Positions 1 to 8,687 of a stretch of 64,000 bases of DNA are shown piece by piece. The position numbers were made by a program, and so were the translations under genes. The stretch is taken from the NCBI RefSeq assembly GCF_013177455.1, contig NZ_CP053660.1, forward strand, positions 1,054,001 to 1,118,000, written 5' to 3'. The notes below the pieces were generated by a model. It was not told where the DNA came from, did no database searches, and saw only the letters and a list, made by a program, of their open reading frames with translations. Positions within the stretch are counted from its first letter, which is position 1, and every line of letters starts with the position of its first letter. This stretch comes from Nocardioides marmotae. GTDB taxonomy: Bacteria > Actinomycetota > Actinomycetes > Propionibacteriales > Nocardioidaceae.

Positions 1-202
1 GGGTGAGCTCGCACGGGGGAGTGGTGCTTCGGCTTCATACCTTGATGAAACAACCGCCGACCACCCTGCGGGGCGACCTCCGGGCCCAGGTTTCGGGGCC
101 GCCGGGACGGCTCCTGAAACTGACGGAAGTCGCGTCTCAATTTGCGGTCTGACCTGGGGAAACAGTGCTTTGACTGTCGGTGGCGGGTGCTTGAGTAGAC
201 CC

Positions 203-1468
203 ATGGCCAAGGACTCCCGACACCACGCACACACCGTGTGCCGGGCTGTCGCGAAGTCCCGGAAGAAGATCCGCGCAGCCGCCACAGCGGACCTGTGGTC
301 GATGTCGGACGAGGACGTCGAGGCCACCCTTGTCGAGGCCTCGCGGCTGCGTGCTCAGGCCGAGGCGCTCGAGCTGCGGCTGGTCGCCGAGGCCGACCGG
401 CGCCACGCCGGCGAACGAGCCGGCGCGACCGACACCGCCTCCTGGTGGGCCCACCACACCCGCCAGGAGCGCCGAGTCGCCAAGGGGCGGGCGAGGCTGG
501 CCGAGTCCCTCGACCGGCATGCGCCCACCTCGGCCGCGCTGGTCGAGGGCGCGATCTCGGTCGACCACGCCCGCGTCATCACCTCGTGTGTCGACCGGCT
601 GCCGGACGACCTGGAGGACCCGACCGTCCCGGCTCGCGCCGAGCAGCACCTCCTCGCGGAGGCTCAGCACCTCGATCCGAAGACGCTGGCGGTGCTGGCC
701 AAGCACGTCCTCACCGTGGTCGCGCCCGAGATCGGGGAGGCCCGCGACGCAGCCGCCCTCGAACGCGAGGAACGTGAAGCCCGCGCGAACGCGTGGCTGA
801 CGATGTGCCCCGACGGCAGAGGCAGCGTCCGTGGGAAGTTCTCCATCCCCGAGCTGCACGCCGCGATGCTCCACAAGACCCTCCTCGCGTACGCCGCACC
901 CAAGCACCAGGCCGCCAGCCGCTCCGAAGACCCCGAGGCGGAGCAGGTCGAGCGGCGGCCCTCGCCGGAGCGGATGGGCGATGCGTTCTGCGAGCTCCTC
1001 GAACGCCTCCCCGCCGACCAGCTCCCGAAGCTCGGCGGCCTCAACGCGACCGTCGTGGTCACGATGGACCTTGAGTCACTCGTCGGTGGGCTCGCGCCCG
1101 GTGTGCTGGACGACGGCGGCGTCATCTCCGCCGCGACTGCCCGTCGGCTGGCCTGCGAAGCGGGGCTGATCCCCGCGGTGCTGGGCTCGAAGTCAGAGCT
1201 GCTGGACCTCGGCCGGAAGACGCGGCTGTTCTCCGGGGCTCAGCGGCGGGGGCTGAACCTGACCCAGCCGACCTGCACCGCCGAGGGTTGCGACTGGCCG
1301 GCCCACCTGTGCCACGCCCACCACGACCAGCCCTGGTCACAGGGCGGCACGACCGACCTGGCCAACGCCCGCAATCTCTGCCCCCGGCACCACGCCCGCA
1401 TCCACGACCCCGCCTTCGAGACCACCCACCTACCGAACGGGCGGGTTGCCTTCCATCGGCGGACATAG
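203..1468 (+). CDS. DUF222 / HNH endonuclease domain protein (13E12-repeat type)
   Basis: A 421-residue protein of the large actinobacterial family that joins an N-terminal DUF222 helical region (roughly residues 30-300) to a C-terminal HNH nuclease domain (about 340-400). The HNH part is visible as a CTAEGCDW motif, then CHAHHD and LCPRHHARIH, which are the zinc/metal-binding Cys and His residues. Family members occur in many near-identical copies in actinobacterial genomes and are suspected of being selfish or mobile-linked nucleases; their role is unproven. I chose ATG 203; a TTG at 170 is in frame but adds a sequence without conserved character. No transposase, inverted repeats or attachment site flank it. 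The next gene is convergent, across a repeat-bearing gap. Confidence 0.85.
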   Translation: MAKDSRHHAHTVCRAVAKSRKKIRAAATADLWSMSDEDVEATLVEASRLRAQAEALELRLVAEADRRHAGERAGATDTASWWAHHTRQERRVAKGRARLAESLDRHAPTSAALVEGAISVDHARVITSCVDRLPDDLEDPTVPARAEQHLLAEAQHLDPKTLAVLAKHVLTVVAPEIGEARDAAALEREEREARANAWLTMCPDGRGSVRGKFSIPELHAAMLHKTLLAYAAPKHQAASRSEDPEAEQVERRPSPERMGDAFCELLERLPADQLPKLGGLNATVVVTMDLESLVGGLAPGVLDDGGVISAATARRLACEAGLIPAVLGSKSELLDLGRKTRLFSGAQRRGLNLTQPTCTAEGCDWPAHLCHAHHDQPWSQGGTTDLANARNLCPRHHARIHDPAFETTHLPNGRVAFHRRT

Positions 1469-1827
1469 ACCGAGCCAGATCCACCGAGGTTGCAGGCTTC
1501 GACCACCGCAACCACAGCGGTCGACCCCCGCCAACCGCGCGCCGACAAGCAGCCGCGCCCAGGTGCCTCGACCCCAGCGGCGCGCAACCACGTCTTTCTC
1601 AAAGTCCTTCTACAACGCACCACCCGGCAGCCGGACGACCACCCCGAGGCCCTGCGCACCTCACCGGGCCTCGACACGCTCGCCAGGGCTCGCTGCTCGA
1701 CCAGCGGGCGGCTGCCGGGGCTCGCTGCTCGACCAGCGGGCGGCTGCCAGGGCTCGCTGTTCGACCAGCGGGCGGCTGCCGGGGCTCGCTGCTCGACCAG
1801 CGGGTGACCGCTGCCTCGACGAGAGGG
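1469..1827. other. Gene-free gap between convergent genes, holding a 32-bp tandem repeat
   Basis: 359 nt between the HNH gene and the end of the ABC permease gene. I see no credible coding sequence; all frames here are proline/arginine-rich shadows. The only clear structure is the tandem array at 1688-1806. The stretch CTCGACACGCTCG just before it resembles the flank of the repeat unit itself, so the array may be a degenerate dispersed element. Confidence 0.6.
1688..1806. repeat. 32-bp direct repeat, four head-to-tail copies
   Basis: Copies start at 1688, 1720, 1752 and 1784, exactly 32 bp apart, the last one incomplete. Each begins GCTCGCTGCTCGACCAGCGG and continues GCGGCTGCCRGG. Copy 3 has a single T for C change (CTGTTCG). 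There are no spacers between units, so this is a tandem repeat and not a CRISPR. It lies between two convergent genes, immediately after the permease stop codon. Confidence 0.9.
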
Positions 1828-2670
1828 TCAGGCGGAGGTGGCGGTGCGGCCGAAGCGGCTGAGGACTGCGGTCTCGACGAGTTGGGCGAGGAGGTAGAGG
1901 AGCAGGGCGGTGAGGGTGACGACGACGACGAGGGCCCAGACGCGGGCGTTCTGGGAGCGGTTGGCGGCGGAGACGACGGCGTACCCGATGCCCTTGCCGG
2001 TGGCGAGCCACTCCGCGAGGAGTGCGCCGGTGAGGGAGCCGGGCACGGCGATGCGGACCGAGGCGAAGAGTGCCGGGAGCGCGGAGGGGAAGCCGACCCG
2101 GAGCAGCACGGTCGTGGGGGACCCGCCGTAGACGAGGACGAGGTCGCGCATCTGCGGGGTGACCGACCGGAGGCCGACGACGATGTTCACCAGCGCGGGG
2201 AAGAGCACGACGATCGCGCTCATGATCGCGACGATGGCGTAGCCGCGACCGACCATGAGGATGAGGATCGGCGCGAGCGCGATGAGCGGGACGGTCTGCA
2301 GCACGAGCGCGACCGGCATGACCGCGCCCTCGAGCATCCGGTAGCGGACGACGACGACCGCGAGCAGGATCGCGGTGAGCATCCCGGCGGCGAAGCCGAT
2401 CCCGGCGTCGGTGAGGGTCTGCCCGAGGAGCGTCCAGATCTCCGAGCGCAGCTCCGCGGAGTCGTCCTCGCCGAACAGGCTCGTCCAGACCTCGGCCGGG
2501 GTCTTCCCGACGTACGGGGAGACGTCCCAGACCCGCAGCGCGGCGATCCACAGCAGGACGACCACCACGAGGACGAAGGCCATGGTCGCGACCTGCCGCA
2601 TCACGGACCGGAGGAACGAGCCGGTCCGTCCGGTCGCGGCGCCGAGGTCGCCGGGCAGGAGCGCGCTCAC
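1828..2670 (-). CDS. ABC transporter permease (NMT1/SsuC-like importer)
   Basis: A 280-residue inner-membrane permease of the binding-protein-dependent transport family used by taurine/sulfonate/hydroxymethylpyrimidine importers. About six hydrophobic helices are visible, with the EAA-type cytoplasmic loop near 'VYGGSPTTVLLRVGFPSALP', which couples to the ATPase. It is the last gene of a four-gene operon (binding protein, ATPase, permease, permease). Its GTG start at 2670 overlaps the stop codon of the upstream permease gene (GTGA), indicating translational coupling. The two permeases probably form a heterodimer. The substrate is unknown; the operon shares an operator with the neighbouring purine-degradation genes, so a purine, ureide or related nitrogen compound is the best guess. 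Confidence 0.88.
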   Translation of the reverse strand: MSALLPGDLGAATGRTGSFLRSVMRQVATMAFVLVVVVLLWIAALRVWDVSPYVGKTPAEVWTSLFGEDDSAELRSEIWTLLGQTLTDAGIGFAAGMLTAILLAVVVVRYRMLEGAVMPVALVLQTVPLIALAPILILMVGRGYAIVAIMSAIVVLFPALVNIVVGLRSVTPQMRDLVLVYGGSPTTVLLRVGFPSALPALFASVRIAVPGSLTGALLAEWLATGKGIGYAVVSAANRSQNARVWALVVVVTLTALLLYLLAQLVETAVLSRFGRTATSA

Positions 2671-3452
2671 GACGCGACCCCCTGCGACCACGGGGTGACC
2701 AGCCGGCCGATCAGCCCGATGAGCGCGTAGCAGCCGCCGGCCACGAGGGCGCAGCCGATGCCGACGGCCCAGGCCTGCTCGACGTCGACGTTCTGCTGGG
2801 CGATCTTGAGGATCAGGGCGACGCCGCGCTGCACGCCGCCGACGTACTCGCCGAGGATCGCGCCGAGGAACGCCGCCGGCGCGCCGATCCGCAGCGCGGC
2901 CAGCACCGAGGGGAGCGCGGCGACGAGCTGCACGGTGACGAGCCGGCGCAGCCGCCCGCCGCCGTACACCGCGACCACGTCGAGGCTGGTGCGGTCGGCC
3001 GACCGCAGCCCGAGCACGGTGCCGACGACGGTGGTGAAGAAGACCGACATCGCCGCGAGCGCGGTCGCGGTCCCGGACCGCTGCCCCTCGTCGGGGTTGC
3101 CGATGACGATGAAGAGCACCGGCGCGATCGCGACGAGCGGCACGCAGTAGCTGATCACCGCGACCTGCATGAGCACCGGCTCCGCGACCGGCAGCAGCAG
3201 CACGAGCGAGGCGACGACGAGACCGGCGAGGGTGCCGTACGCGAACCCGACCCCCGCCTCCCGCAGCGTCATCCCGAAGTGCAGGGAGTAGAAGGACCAG
3301 CCGGTCTCGACGGCGGTGGCGACGACGCCGTCCGGCGTGGGGATGCGTACGCCGGACAGCACGGTGAGCGCGGCGACCCACCACAGCGCCACGAGGGCGC
3401 CGATCCCGAGGGCGCCGGTGCCGAGGGAGCGCAGTGATCCGGGGAGCCCCAT
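2667..3452 (-). CDS. ABC transporter permease (NMT1/SsuC-like importer)
   Basis: A 261-residue permease, paralogous to the next gene downstream, with an N-terminal hydrophobic helix at about residues 15-35 and further helices along its length. The EAA-type loop is at 'VYGGGRLRRLVTVQLVAALP'. Start ATG 3452 shares a base with the stop codon of the ATPase gene, and its own stop overlaps the next start, so the three genes are tightly coupled. It should pair with the downstream permease in the membrane to make the translocation channel. Substrate inference is as for the binding protein: unknown, probably a nitrogen compound connected with purine breakdown. Confidence 0.88.
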   Translation of the reverse strand: MGLPGSLRSLGTGALGIGALVALWWVAALTVLSGVRIPTPDGVVATAVETGWSFYSLHFGMTLREAGVGFAYGTLAGLVVASLVLLLPVAEPVLMQVAVISYCVPLVAIAPVLFIVIGNPDEGQRSGTATALAAMSVFFTTVVGTVLGLRSADRTSLDVVAVYGGGRLRRLVTVQLVAALPSVLAALRIGAPAAFLGAILGEYVGGVQRGVALILKIAQQNVDVEQAWAVGIGCALVAGGCYALIGLIGRLVTPWSQGVAS

Positions 3453-4270
3453 CACTCCTCCCCGAACAGCAGCTCGGACGCGTGGTCGTGCAGGGCGTGG
3501 AACTCCGGGGTGCGCATCAGGTCCGGGGTGCGGGGGCGGGGCAGGTCGACGTCGATGACCTCCTTGACCCGGCCCGGCCGCGCGCTCATCACCGCGACCT
3601 TGTCGGAGAGGAAGATCGCCTCGGAGATGCCGTGCGTGACCATCAGGGTGGTCGCCGGCTTCTCGGTCCAGATGCGCAGCAGCTCGACGTTCAGCCGCTG
3701 CCGGGTCATGTCGTCCAGGGCGCCGAAGGGCTCGTCGAGCAGCAGCACCGACGGCTTGACCACCAGCGAGCGGGCGATCGAGACCCGCTGCCGCATGCCA
3801 CCGGAGAGCTGCGCCGGCTTGGCCTTCTCGAAGCCCTCGAGCCCGACGAGCCGGATCAGCTCGGCGACCAGCGCCTCGTCGGGCTCCTGCCCCGACACCT
3901 GGAAGGGCAGCCGGATGTTGGAGACGACCGAGCGCCACGGCAGGAGCGCGGAGTCCTGGAAGGCGATGCCGAGCTCGTGGTCGCGGCGCAGCTCCAGCGG
4001 GGTGCGCCCCTCGACCAGGGCCGAGCCGGAGGTGGGCTGCTCGAGGCCGGCGAGGATCCGCAGGATCGTGGACTTCCCGCAGCCGGAGGGGCCGAGGAGG
4101 GACAAGAAGCTGCCCTTGTCGGTCCACAGGGTGGCGTCCTCCAGGGCGGTCACCGAGCGGCGGCCGACCCGGAAGGTCTTGGTGAGGTGGTCGATGCGGA
4201 CACCGGTGCCGGTGGAGACCGTGGCTCCACCGGCACCGGTGGGCGTCGACGTCACGCTGACGTCGGACAT
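3452..4270 (-). CDS. ABC transporter ATP-binding protein
   Basis: A 272-residue nucleotide-binding subunit. Walker A is GPSGCGKST at residues 60-68, the Q-loop is AFQDS near 105, the ABC signature LSGGM at about 155-159 is followed by RQR, Walker B VLLLDEP is at about 175-181, and the H-loop is in MVTHG. The first 20 residues are a Ser/Thr/Gly-rich extension without family resemblance. Closest in style to SsuB/TauB/ThiZ-type ATPases. It sits 29 nt downstream of the binding-protein gene and overlaps the first permease gene, so it powers this importer. ATG 4270 fits the start of homologous proteins apart from the short extension. Confidence 0.92.
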   Translation of the reverse strand: MSDVSVTSTPTGAGGATVSTGTGVRIDHLTKTFRVGRRSVTALEDATLWTDKGSFLSLLGPSGCGKSTILRILAGLEQPTSGSALVEGRTPLELRRDHELGIAFQDSALLPWRSVVSNIRLPFQVSGQEPDEALVAELIRLVGLEGFEKAKPAQLSGGMRQRVSIARSLVVKPSVLLLDEPFGALDDMTRQRLNVELLRIWTEKPATTLMVTHGISEAIFLSDKVAVMSARPGRVKEVIDVDLPRPRTPDLMRTPEFHALHDHASELLFGEE

Positions 4271-4299
4271 GTGGTGCCTCTCAGGTGACGGGGCCGCTT

Positions 4300-5364
4300 T
4301 CAGGAGGGGAGCTCGGTGAGCTCGGGCTTCTCCTCGAGCAGCTCGGTGAGCAGCGAGAGGTCGAAGAGGTCCTCGGCCTCGATCTCGATGCCGGCGGCGG
4401 CGAGGGTGGCGAGGTTCTGCTCGATCAGCTCGTCGGTGATCGTGAACAACCCGTTGGCCTCGACGTCGGGGGTCACGATGAGGCCGGTCTGCACCTCGGC
4501 CTGCTCGAGCTCCTTGGCCATGTCGAGCTTGAGGTCCTTGCCGTACTCCTCGACCGCCAGCCGGGCGCTCTCGTCGGGGTCGGCCAGGGCGTCCTGCCAG
4601 CCGCGGATCTCGGCCTCGAGGAAGGCCTTCACCTTCTCCGGCTCCTCCTCGATCATCCGCTCGGTGGTGATGACCGACTCCGCGACGAACGGCAGGCCGT
4701 TGTCGGCGAAGGGCAGGTTGGTGACCTCCATGCCCTGGGCCTGCACGGTGATCGACTCGTTGGTGATGTAGGCCAGGAAGCCGTCGACCTCGCCGTCGAT
4801 GAGCGGGGCGGGGTCGTACTCGACCGGGACCTTCTCGACGTCGGAGGGGTCGATCCCGTTGACCTCGAGCAGGGCGTCGAAGAGGGTCTCGTTGCCGCCG
4901 GCCTGGACGCCGATCTTCTTGCCGACCAGGTCCTCCGGCGTCGCGATGTCGCCGCCGTCGGCGAGCGAGAGGATCGTGAAGGGGTTCTTCTGGAACTTGG
5001 TGCCGACGATCTTCAGCGGCGCGTCCTCCTCGGCGATCACCTGGGCGGTGGAGACGGCGTTGCTGAGCCCGAAGTCGGCGTCCTCGGTGGCGACGAGGGT
5101 CTCGATCGCGCCCGGGCCGGGGTCCATCGTCACCGAGGTGAAGCCGGCGTCCTCGTAGTGGCCGGCGGTGTCGGCGAAGAACTCCCCGGCGAACTCGGCG
5201 TTCTTGATCCAGGACAGCTGGAGGGTGATGGCGCCGAAGTCGCTCCCGCCCTCGCCCCCGCCGGCGGCGGGCTCGGCGTCGGCGTCCTCGCCGCAGGCGG
5301 TGAGGGAGAGGAGGGCGGCGGCCAGGAGGGCTCCGGCACGGGTGGTACGCGAGCGAGAGGTCAT
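4300..5364 (-). CDS. NMT1/THI5-like substrate-binding lipoprotein of an ABC importer
   Basis: A 354-residue extracellular solute-binding lipoprotein. The signal peptide ends in a lipobox LTAC with the lipidated Cys at residue 24, followed by an acidic, Gly-rich linker and the NMT1/THI5-like two-lobed fold ('[18 protein letters not shown]', '[13 protein letters not shown]'). Relatives bind hydroxymethylpyrimidine, riboflavin precursors or sulfonates, so the fold alone does not give the ligand. It is the first gene of the importer operon; its upstream region holds the same CTGAAAC-N4-GTYYY site as the two purine units, which links it to purine or ureide nitrogen uptake (inference). Confidence 0.85.
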   Translation of the reverse strand: MTSRSRTTRAGALLAAALLSLTACGEDADAEPAAGGGEGGSDFGAITLQLSWIKNAEFAGEFFADTAGHYEDAGFTSVTMDPGPGAIETLVATEDADFGLSNAVSTAQVIAEEDAPLKIVGTKFQKNPFTILSLADGGDIATPEDLVGKKIGVQAGGNETLFDALLEVNGIDPSDVEKVPVEYDPAPLIDGEVDGFLAYITNESITVQAQGMEVTNLPFADNGLPFVAESVITTERMIEEEPEKVKAFLEAEIRGWQDALADPDESARLAVEEYGKDLKLDMAKELEQAEVQTGLIVTPDVEANGLFTITDELIEQNLATLAAAGIEIEAEDLFDLSLLTELLEEKPELTELPS

Positions 5365-5438
5365 GGAGGTGCTCCGTTATCTGCTGGTGCGAGGGTGCTG
5401 GTGGTTGCCGTCCCGGCACGGCAATCGGGTCGACCAGG

Positions 5439-5507
5439 AACGTAGGGACGCCGGATTTCGCCCCTCGACGCCCGAGGTTTCGGAACGGTTAAGACGTTCG
5501 TTTCAGG
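5439..5507 (-). promoter_or_regulatory. Regulatory region of the ABC importer: operator copy A and probable -10
   Basis: On the minus strand, CCTGAAACGAACGTCTT (5507-5491) matches the two other copies at 15881-15897 and 18544-18560 (consensus CTGAAAC-N4-GTYYY). About 47 nt further on, TACGTT (5444-5439) is a plausible -10 and lies in the same CCTASGTYC context found at the other two promoters. The left arm here is the weakest of the three (GTCTT). The regulator is not identified; the RpiR protein inside the purine operon is the obvious candidate. Confidence 0.6.
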
Positions 5508-5556
5508 GGTGGCCGCGGCCGCGACCGGCGGGTCAGGAGACGGCCCAGCAGGTGAC

Positions 5557-6024
5557 TCAGTAGGCGGTGCGGTCGGCCTTGGTCAGCCAGGCGTCGAAGG
5601 GCGCGAGCCGCTGCGCCAGCGGCTCGGCGGTGACCGGCATCGGCCAGGTCGCCCGGTCGGCGGCGACGAGGTCGTAGAACGCGCGGTCGTCGAAGCCGGC
5701 GCCCGCGGCGTCGTCACGGTCCGCGGCGTACACGACCCGGTCCAGGCGCGCCCACAGCGAGGCCGCGAGGCAGAGCGGGCACGGCTCGCAGGAGGTGTAG
5801 AGCGCGCAGCCGGCGAGGGTGAAGGTGCCCAGCTCCGCGCACGCGCGGCGGACGGCGACGACCTCGGCGTGGGCGGTCGGGTCGAGGTCGGGGGTGACCC
5901 GGTTGGTGCCCTCCGCGACGACGACGCCGTCGCGGACCACGACGGCCCCGAACGGCCCGCCGCCGGTCGCGACGTTCTCGACGGCGAGGCGGACGGCCCG
6001 GTCGAGCCAGGTCTGGTCGGTCAC
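5557..6024 (-). CDS. guaD: Guanine deaminase (cytidine-deaminase fold)
   Basis: A 155-residue zinc deaminase converting guanine to xanthine and ammonia. The zinc/catalytic motif is H52-A-E54 (in 'PTAHAEVVAVRRAC') with PCxxC at C82 and C85. Family-specific features of the GuaD type include N-terminal 'GGPFGAVVV' and the C-terminal 'DDAAGAGFDDRAFY' that closes the active site in the swapped dimer; the length matches Bacillus GuaD. The GTG start at 6024 overlaps the xanthine dehydrogenase stop. Being the last gene of the operon, it feeds xanthine to the dehydrogenase encoded just upstream. Confidence 0.88.
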   Translation of the reverse strand: MTDQTWLDRAVRLAVENVATGGGPFGAVVVRDGVVVAEGTNRVTPDLDPTAHAEVVAVRRACAELGTFTLAGCALYTSCEPCPLCLAASLWARLDRVVYAADRDDAAGAGFDDRAFYDLVAADRATWPMPVTAEPLAQRLAPFDAWLTKADRTAY

Positions 6025-8687
6025 GGTTCCTCCTGGGGGTTCCGGGGGTGGTCGGCGGCGCTGCAACGGGCGTTGCGGGCCAGCCGCCAGAGCCGGTCGC
6101 GGCTCATCGGCAGCTCGTGGGGGCGGACGCCGAGGGCGTCGCGGACGGCGTTGGCGAGCGCCGGCGCGACGGGGTTGTACGGCGCCTCGCTCATCGACTT
6201 CGCCCCGTGCGGGCCGAGGGCGTCGTGGGTGTCGGCGTACAGCACCTCGGTCGTCGGCAGGTCGCCCATCTGCGGGACGCGGTAGTTGCGGAAGGTGCGG
6301 GTGGTGACCTCGCCGGCCTCCACGCGGACCTCCTCGAGCAGCGCGCTGCCGAGGCCCTGGGCGACGCCGCCCTCGACCTGCCCGCGCAGCTGCTCGGGGT
6401 TGATCACGACGCCGGCGTCGACGGCCTGCACCGATCGCAGGACCCGCAGCTCGCCGGTCGCGGGGTCGATCGCGACCCGCACGGCGTGCACGTTGAAGGC
6501 GACCGAGCGCGGGGTGCCGTGGTGCTCCCCGCGTCCGACGACCCGCCCGTCGGCGTCCGGGCGCTCACCCTCCGCGAGGCGGCGCCGCAGGTCGCGGGCC
6601 GCGGCCAGCACCGCGCTGCCGGCGACGACCGAGCCGGTCGAGCCATAGGCCCCCGTGTCGTACGACGCCGCGTCGGTGTCGCCGGCGTGCAGCCGGACCC
6701 GGGCGGGGTCGACGCCGAGCTCCTCGGCGACGAGCTGGACGTGCACGGTGGCGGTGCCGTTGCCGAACTCGGCCGTGCCGACCCCGATCGTCACCGAGCC
6801 GTCGGCCTCGCAGGCGACGCTCGCGTCGGCGTGGTGGCCGCGCGGCGGGATGGTCGCGATCATCGCGGCCGCGAGGCCCTCACCGACCAGCCAGCCGTCG
6901 GGGGCGGGCTCTCCGGCGTCGCGGGCGAGCGCCTCCTCGGCCAGGTCGAGGCACTGGTCGAGCCCGTAGCTGCCGAAGACCAGGTCGGTGTCGGCCGGCC
7001 CGTTGACCACGAAGTCGTCGCCGGGGCGCACCACGTTGCGGCGGCGGACCTCGGCGGGGGAGAGGCCGGCCTCGCGGGCCAGCTCGTCGAGGGCGGACTC
7101 GATCGCGAAGATCACCTGGCCCAGCCCGTAGCCGCGGAAGGCGCCCGAGGGGACGTTGTGGGTGTAGACCGCCTCGGCGTCGAGGCGCTTGTTGGCGCAC
7201 CGGTAGAGCGCGATCGACTCGTGGCAGCCGTGGAAGAGCACCCCGGGGGCGTGGTTGCCGTAGGCGCCGGTGTCGCTGAGCACGTCGAGCCGCATCGCGG
7301 TCAGGACCCCGTCGGCGTCGGCGCCGAGCTCGACCTCGACGCGCATCGGGTGGCGCCCGGGCACCATCGTGAACTGCTCCTCGCGGGTCAGCTCCAGCTG
7401 CACCGGCTGCCGCACGCCGGCCTCGGCGAGCCGGAGCACCGCCAGCGCGACGACGTCCTCCACGAGCATCTCCTGCTTGCCGCCGAACCCGCCGCCGATG
7501 CGGCCGGTGACGACCCGGACCCGGTCCGGCTCGAGCCCCAGCACGTGGGCCAGCTCGTCGCGGACCAGGAACGGCACCTGGGTGCTGCTGCGGACCACCA
7601 GCCGGCCGTCGTCGTCGAGCCACGCGCGGGCGCCGTGGGTCTCCAGCGCCGCGTGGTTGACCCGGCTGGTGCACCAGGTGCCGGAGACGCGGTGCACGGC
7701 CGCGGCCAGGCCGGCCGCCACGTCGCCGACCTCGCCGTGGCTCTGGGCGACCACGTTGCGGGCGGGGTCGGCGACCCGCGAGCGGGTCGCCGACTTCTCC
7801 CCGTGGACCAGCGGCGCGCCGGGTCGCCGGGCGTCCTCGGGGTCGTGGACGGCCGGCCGGACGTCGTAGGTCACCTCGACGAGGGCGAGCGCCTGCTCGG
7901 CCACGGCGACCGAGTCGGCGACCACGGCGGCGACGCGCTGGCCACGGAAGCGGACGACGTCGTCGAGCAGGCGGGTGTCGTCGGGGTCGTCGAGCCGGCT
8001 GGCGTGCCGGCCGCTGGAGTAGAGCACGTCGGGGGCGTCGCGGTGGGTGAGCACCAGCCGCACGCCCGGCAGCGCCTCGGCGCGGGTGGTGTCGATGCGG
8101 GTGATCCGCGCCGAGGCGTGCGGGCTGGCCAGCAGCCGGACGTGGAGCACGCCGTCGAGCGGCAGGTCGAGGGTGTACTCCTCGCGGCCGGTGACCACGC
8201 GCCGCGCGGCGGGGGCGGGGGCCGAGCACCCGAAGCCGGCGCCCGGGGCGACGTTGGTCCGGCCGGCCAGCGCGTCGCGGATCGAGCGATAGCCGGTGCA
8301 GCGACACAGGTTGCCCTTGAACACCTCGGCCAGCCCGTCGTCCGGCACGGTGCCGTCCTCCTCGGCGAGGGCGGTGGCGGTGACGACGTACCCCGCGGTG
8401 CAGAAGCCGCACTGGAAGCCCTGGGCGTCGAGGAAGCGCTGCTGCACCGGCGAGGGCGACTCGGGGGTGCCCAGCCCGGCGGCGGTCGTGACCTCCCGGC
8501 CGACCGCGCGGACCGCGGGGTGCACGCACGAGTGCACCGCCCGGCCGTCGACGAGCACCGAGCAGGCGCCGCAGTCGCCGGCGTCGCAGCCCTTCTTGAC
8601 CGCGGTGGCGCCCTGCTCGCGCAGCCAGGTGCGCAGGCACTGGCCCGGGCGCGGCTCGCCGGTGACCGGCCGGCCGTCGACGATCAT
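6021..8687 (-). CDS. Xanthine dehydrogenase, fused [2Fe-2S] and molybdopterin subunits
   Basis: An 888-residue polypeptide oxidising hypoxanthine/xanthine to urate. Residues 1-160 are the iron-sulfur subunit: plant-type cluster ligands C34, C39, C42 and C54, then a second cluster in 'CGFCTAGYV' and 'NLCRCTGY'. From about 165 the molybdopterin domains follow, with 'GGGFGGKQ' for cofactor binding and 'KSMSEAPYN' holding the catalytic glutamate near the C-terminus. The FAD subunit is a separate, overlapping gene immediately upstream. Small and large subunits are usually separate, so the fusion is unusual. No XdhC-type cofactor insertion gene is in this window. Genomic context, not sequence alone, makes xanthine the likely substrate. 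Confidence 0.85.
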   Translation of the reverse strand: MIVDGRPVTGEPRPGQCLRTWLREQGATAVKKGCDAGDCGACSVLVDGRAVHSCVHPAVRAVGREVTTAAGLGTPESPSPVQQRFLDAQGFQCGFCTAGYVVTATALAEEDGTVPDDGLAEVFKGNLCRCTGYRSIRDALAGRTNVAPGAGFGCSAPAPAARRVVTGREEYTLDLPLDGVLHVRLLASPHASARITRIDTTRAEALPGVRLVLTHRDAPDVLYSSGRHASRLDDPDDTRLLDDVVRFRGQRVAAVVADSVAVAEQALALVEVTYDVRPAVHDPEDARRPGAPLVHGEKSATRSRVADPARNVVAQSHGEVGDVAAGLAAAVHRVSGTWCTSRVNHAALETHGARAWLDDDGRLVVRSSTQVPFLVRDELAHVLGLEPDRVRVVTGRIGGGFGGKQEMLVEDVVALAVLRLAEAGVRQPVQLELTREEQFTMVPGRHPMRVEVELGADADGVLTAMRLDVLSDTGAYGNHAPGVLFHGCHESIALYRCANKRLDAEAVYTHNVPSGAFRGYGLGQVIFAIESALDELAREAGLSPAEVRRRNVVRPGDDFVVNGPADTDLVFGSYGLDQCLDLAEEALARDAGEPAPDGWLVGEGLAAAMIATIPPRGHHADASVACEADGSVTIGVGTAEFGNGTATVHVQLVAEELGVDPARVRLHAGDTDAASYDTGAYGSTGSVVAGSAVLAAARDLRRRLAEGERPDADGRVVGRGEHHGTPRSVAFNVHAVRVAIDPATGELRVLRSVQAVDAGVVINPEQLRGQVEGGVAQGLGSALLEEVRVEAGEVTTRTFRNYRVPQMGDLPTTEVLYADTHDALGPHGAKSMSEAPYNPVAPALANAVRDALGVRPHELPMSRDRLWRLARNARCSAADHPRNPQEEP

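Noticed and set aside
114..120. CTGAAAC half-site upstream of the HNH gene
   Set aside because: The right arm reads GGAAG rather than GTYYY after the 4-nt spacer, so it lacks the full operator.
203..1468. Mobile element built on the DUF222-HNH gene
   Set aside because: No terminal inverted repeats, target duplication, transposase or intron/intein features are visible around it.
1688..1806. CRISPR or attachment site
   Set aside because: 32-bp units touch each other with no spacers, and no integrase or cas gene is near.
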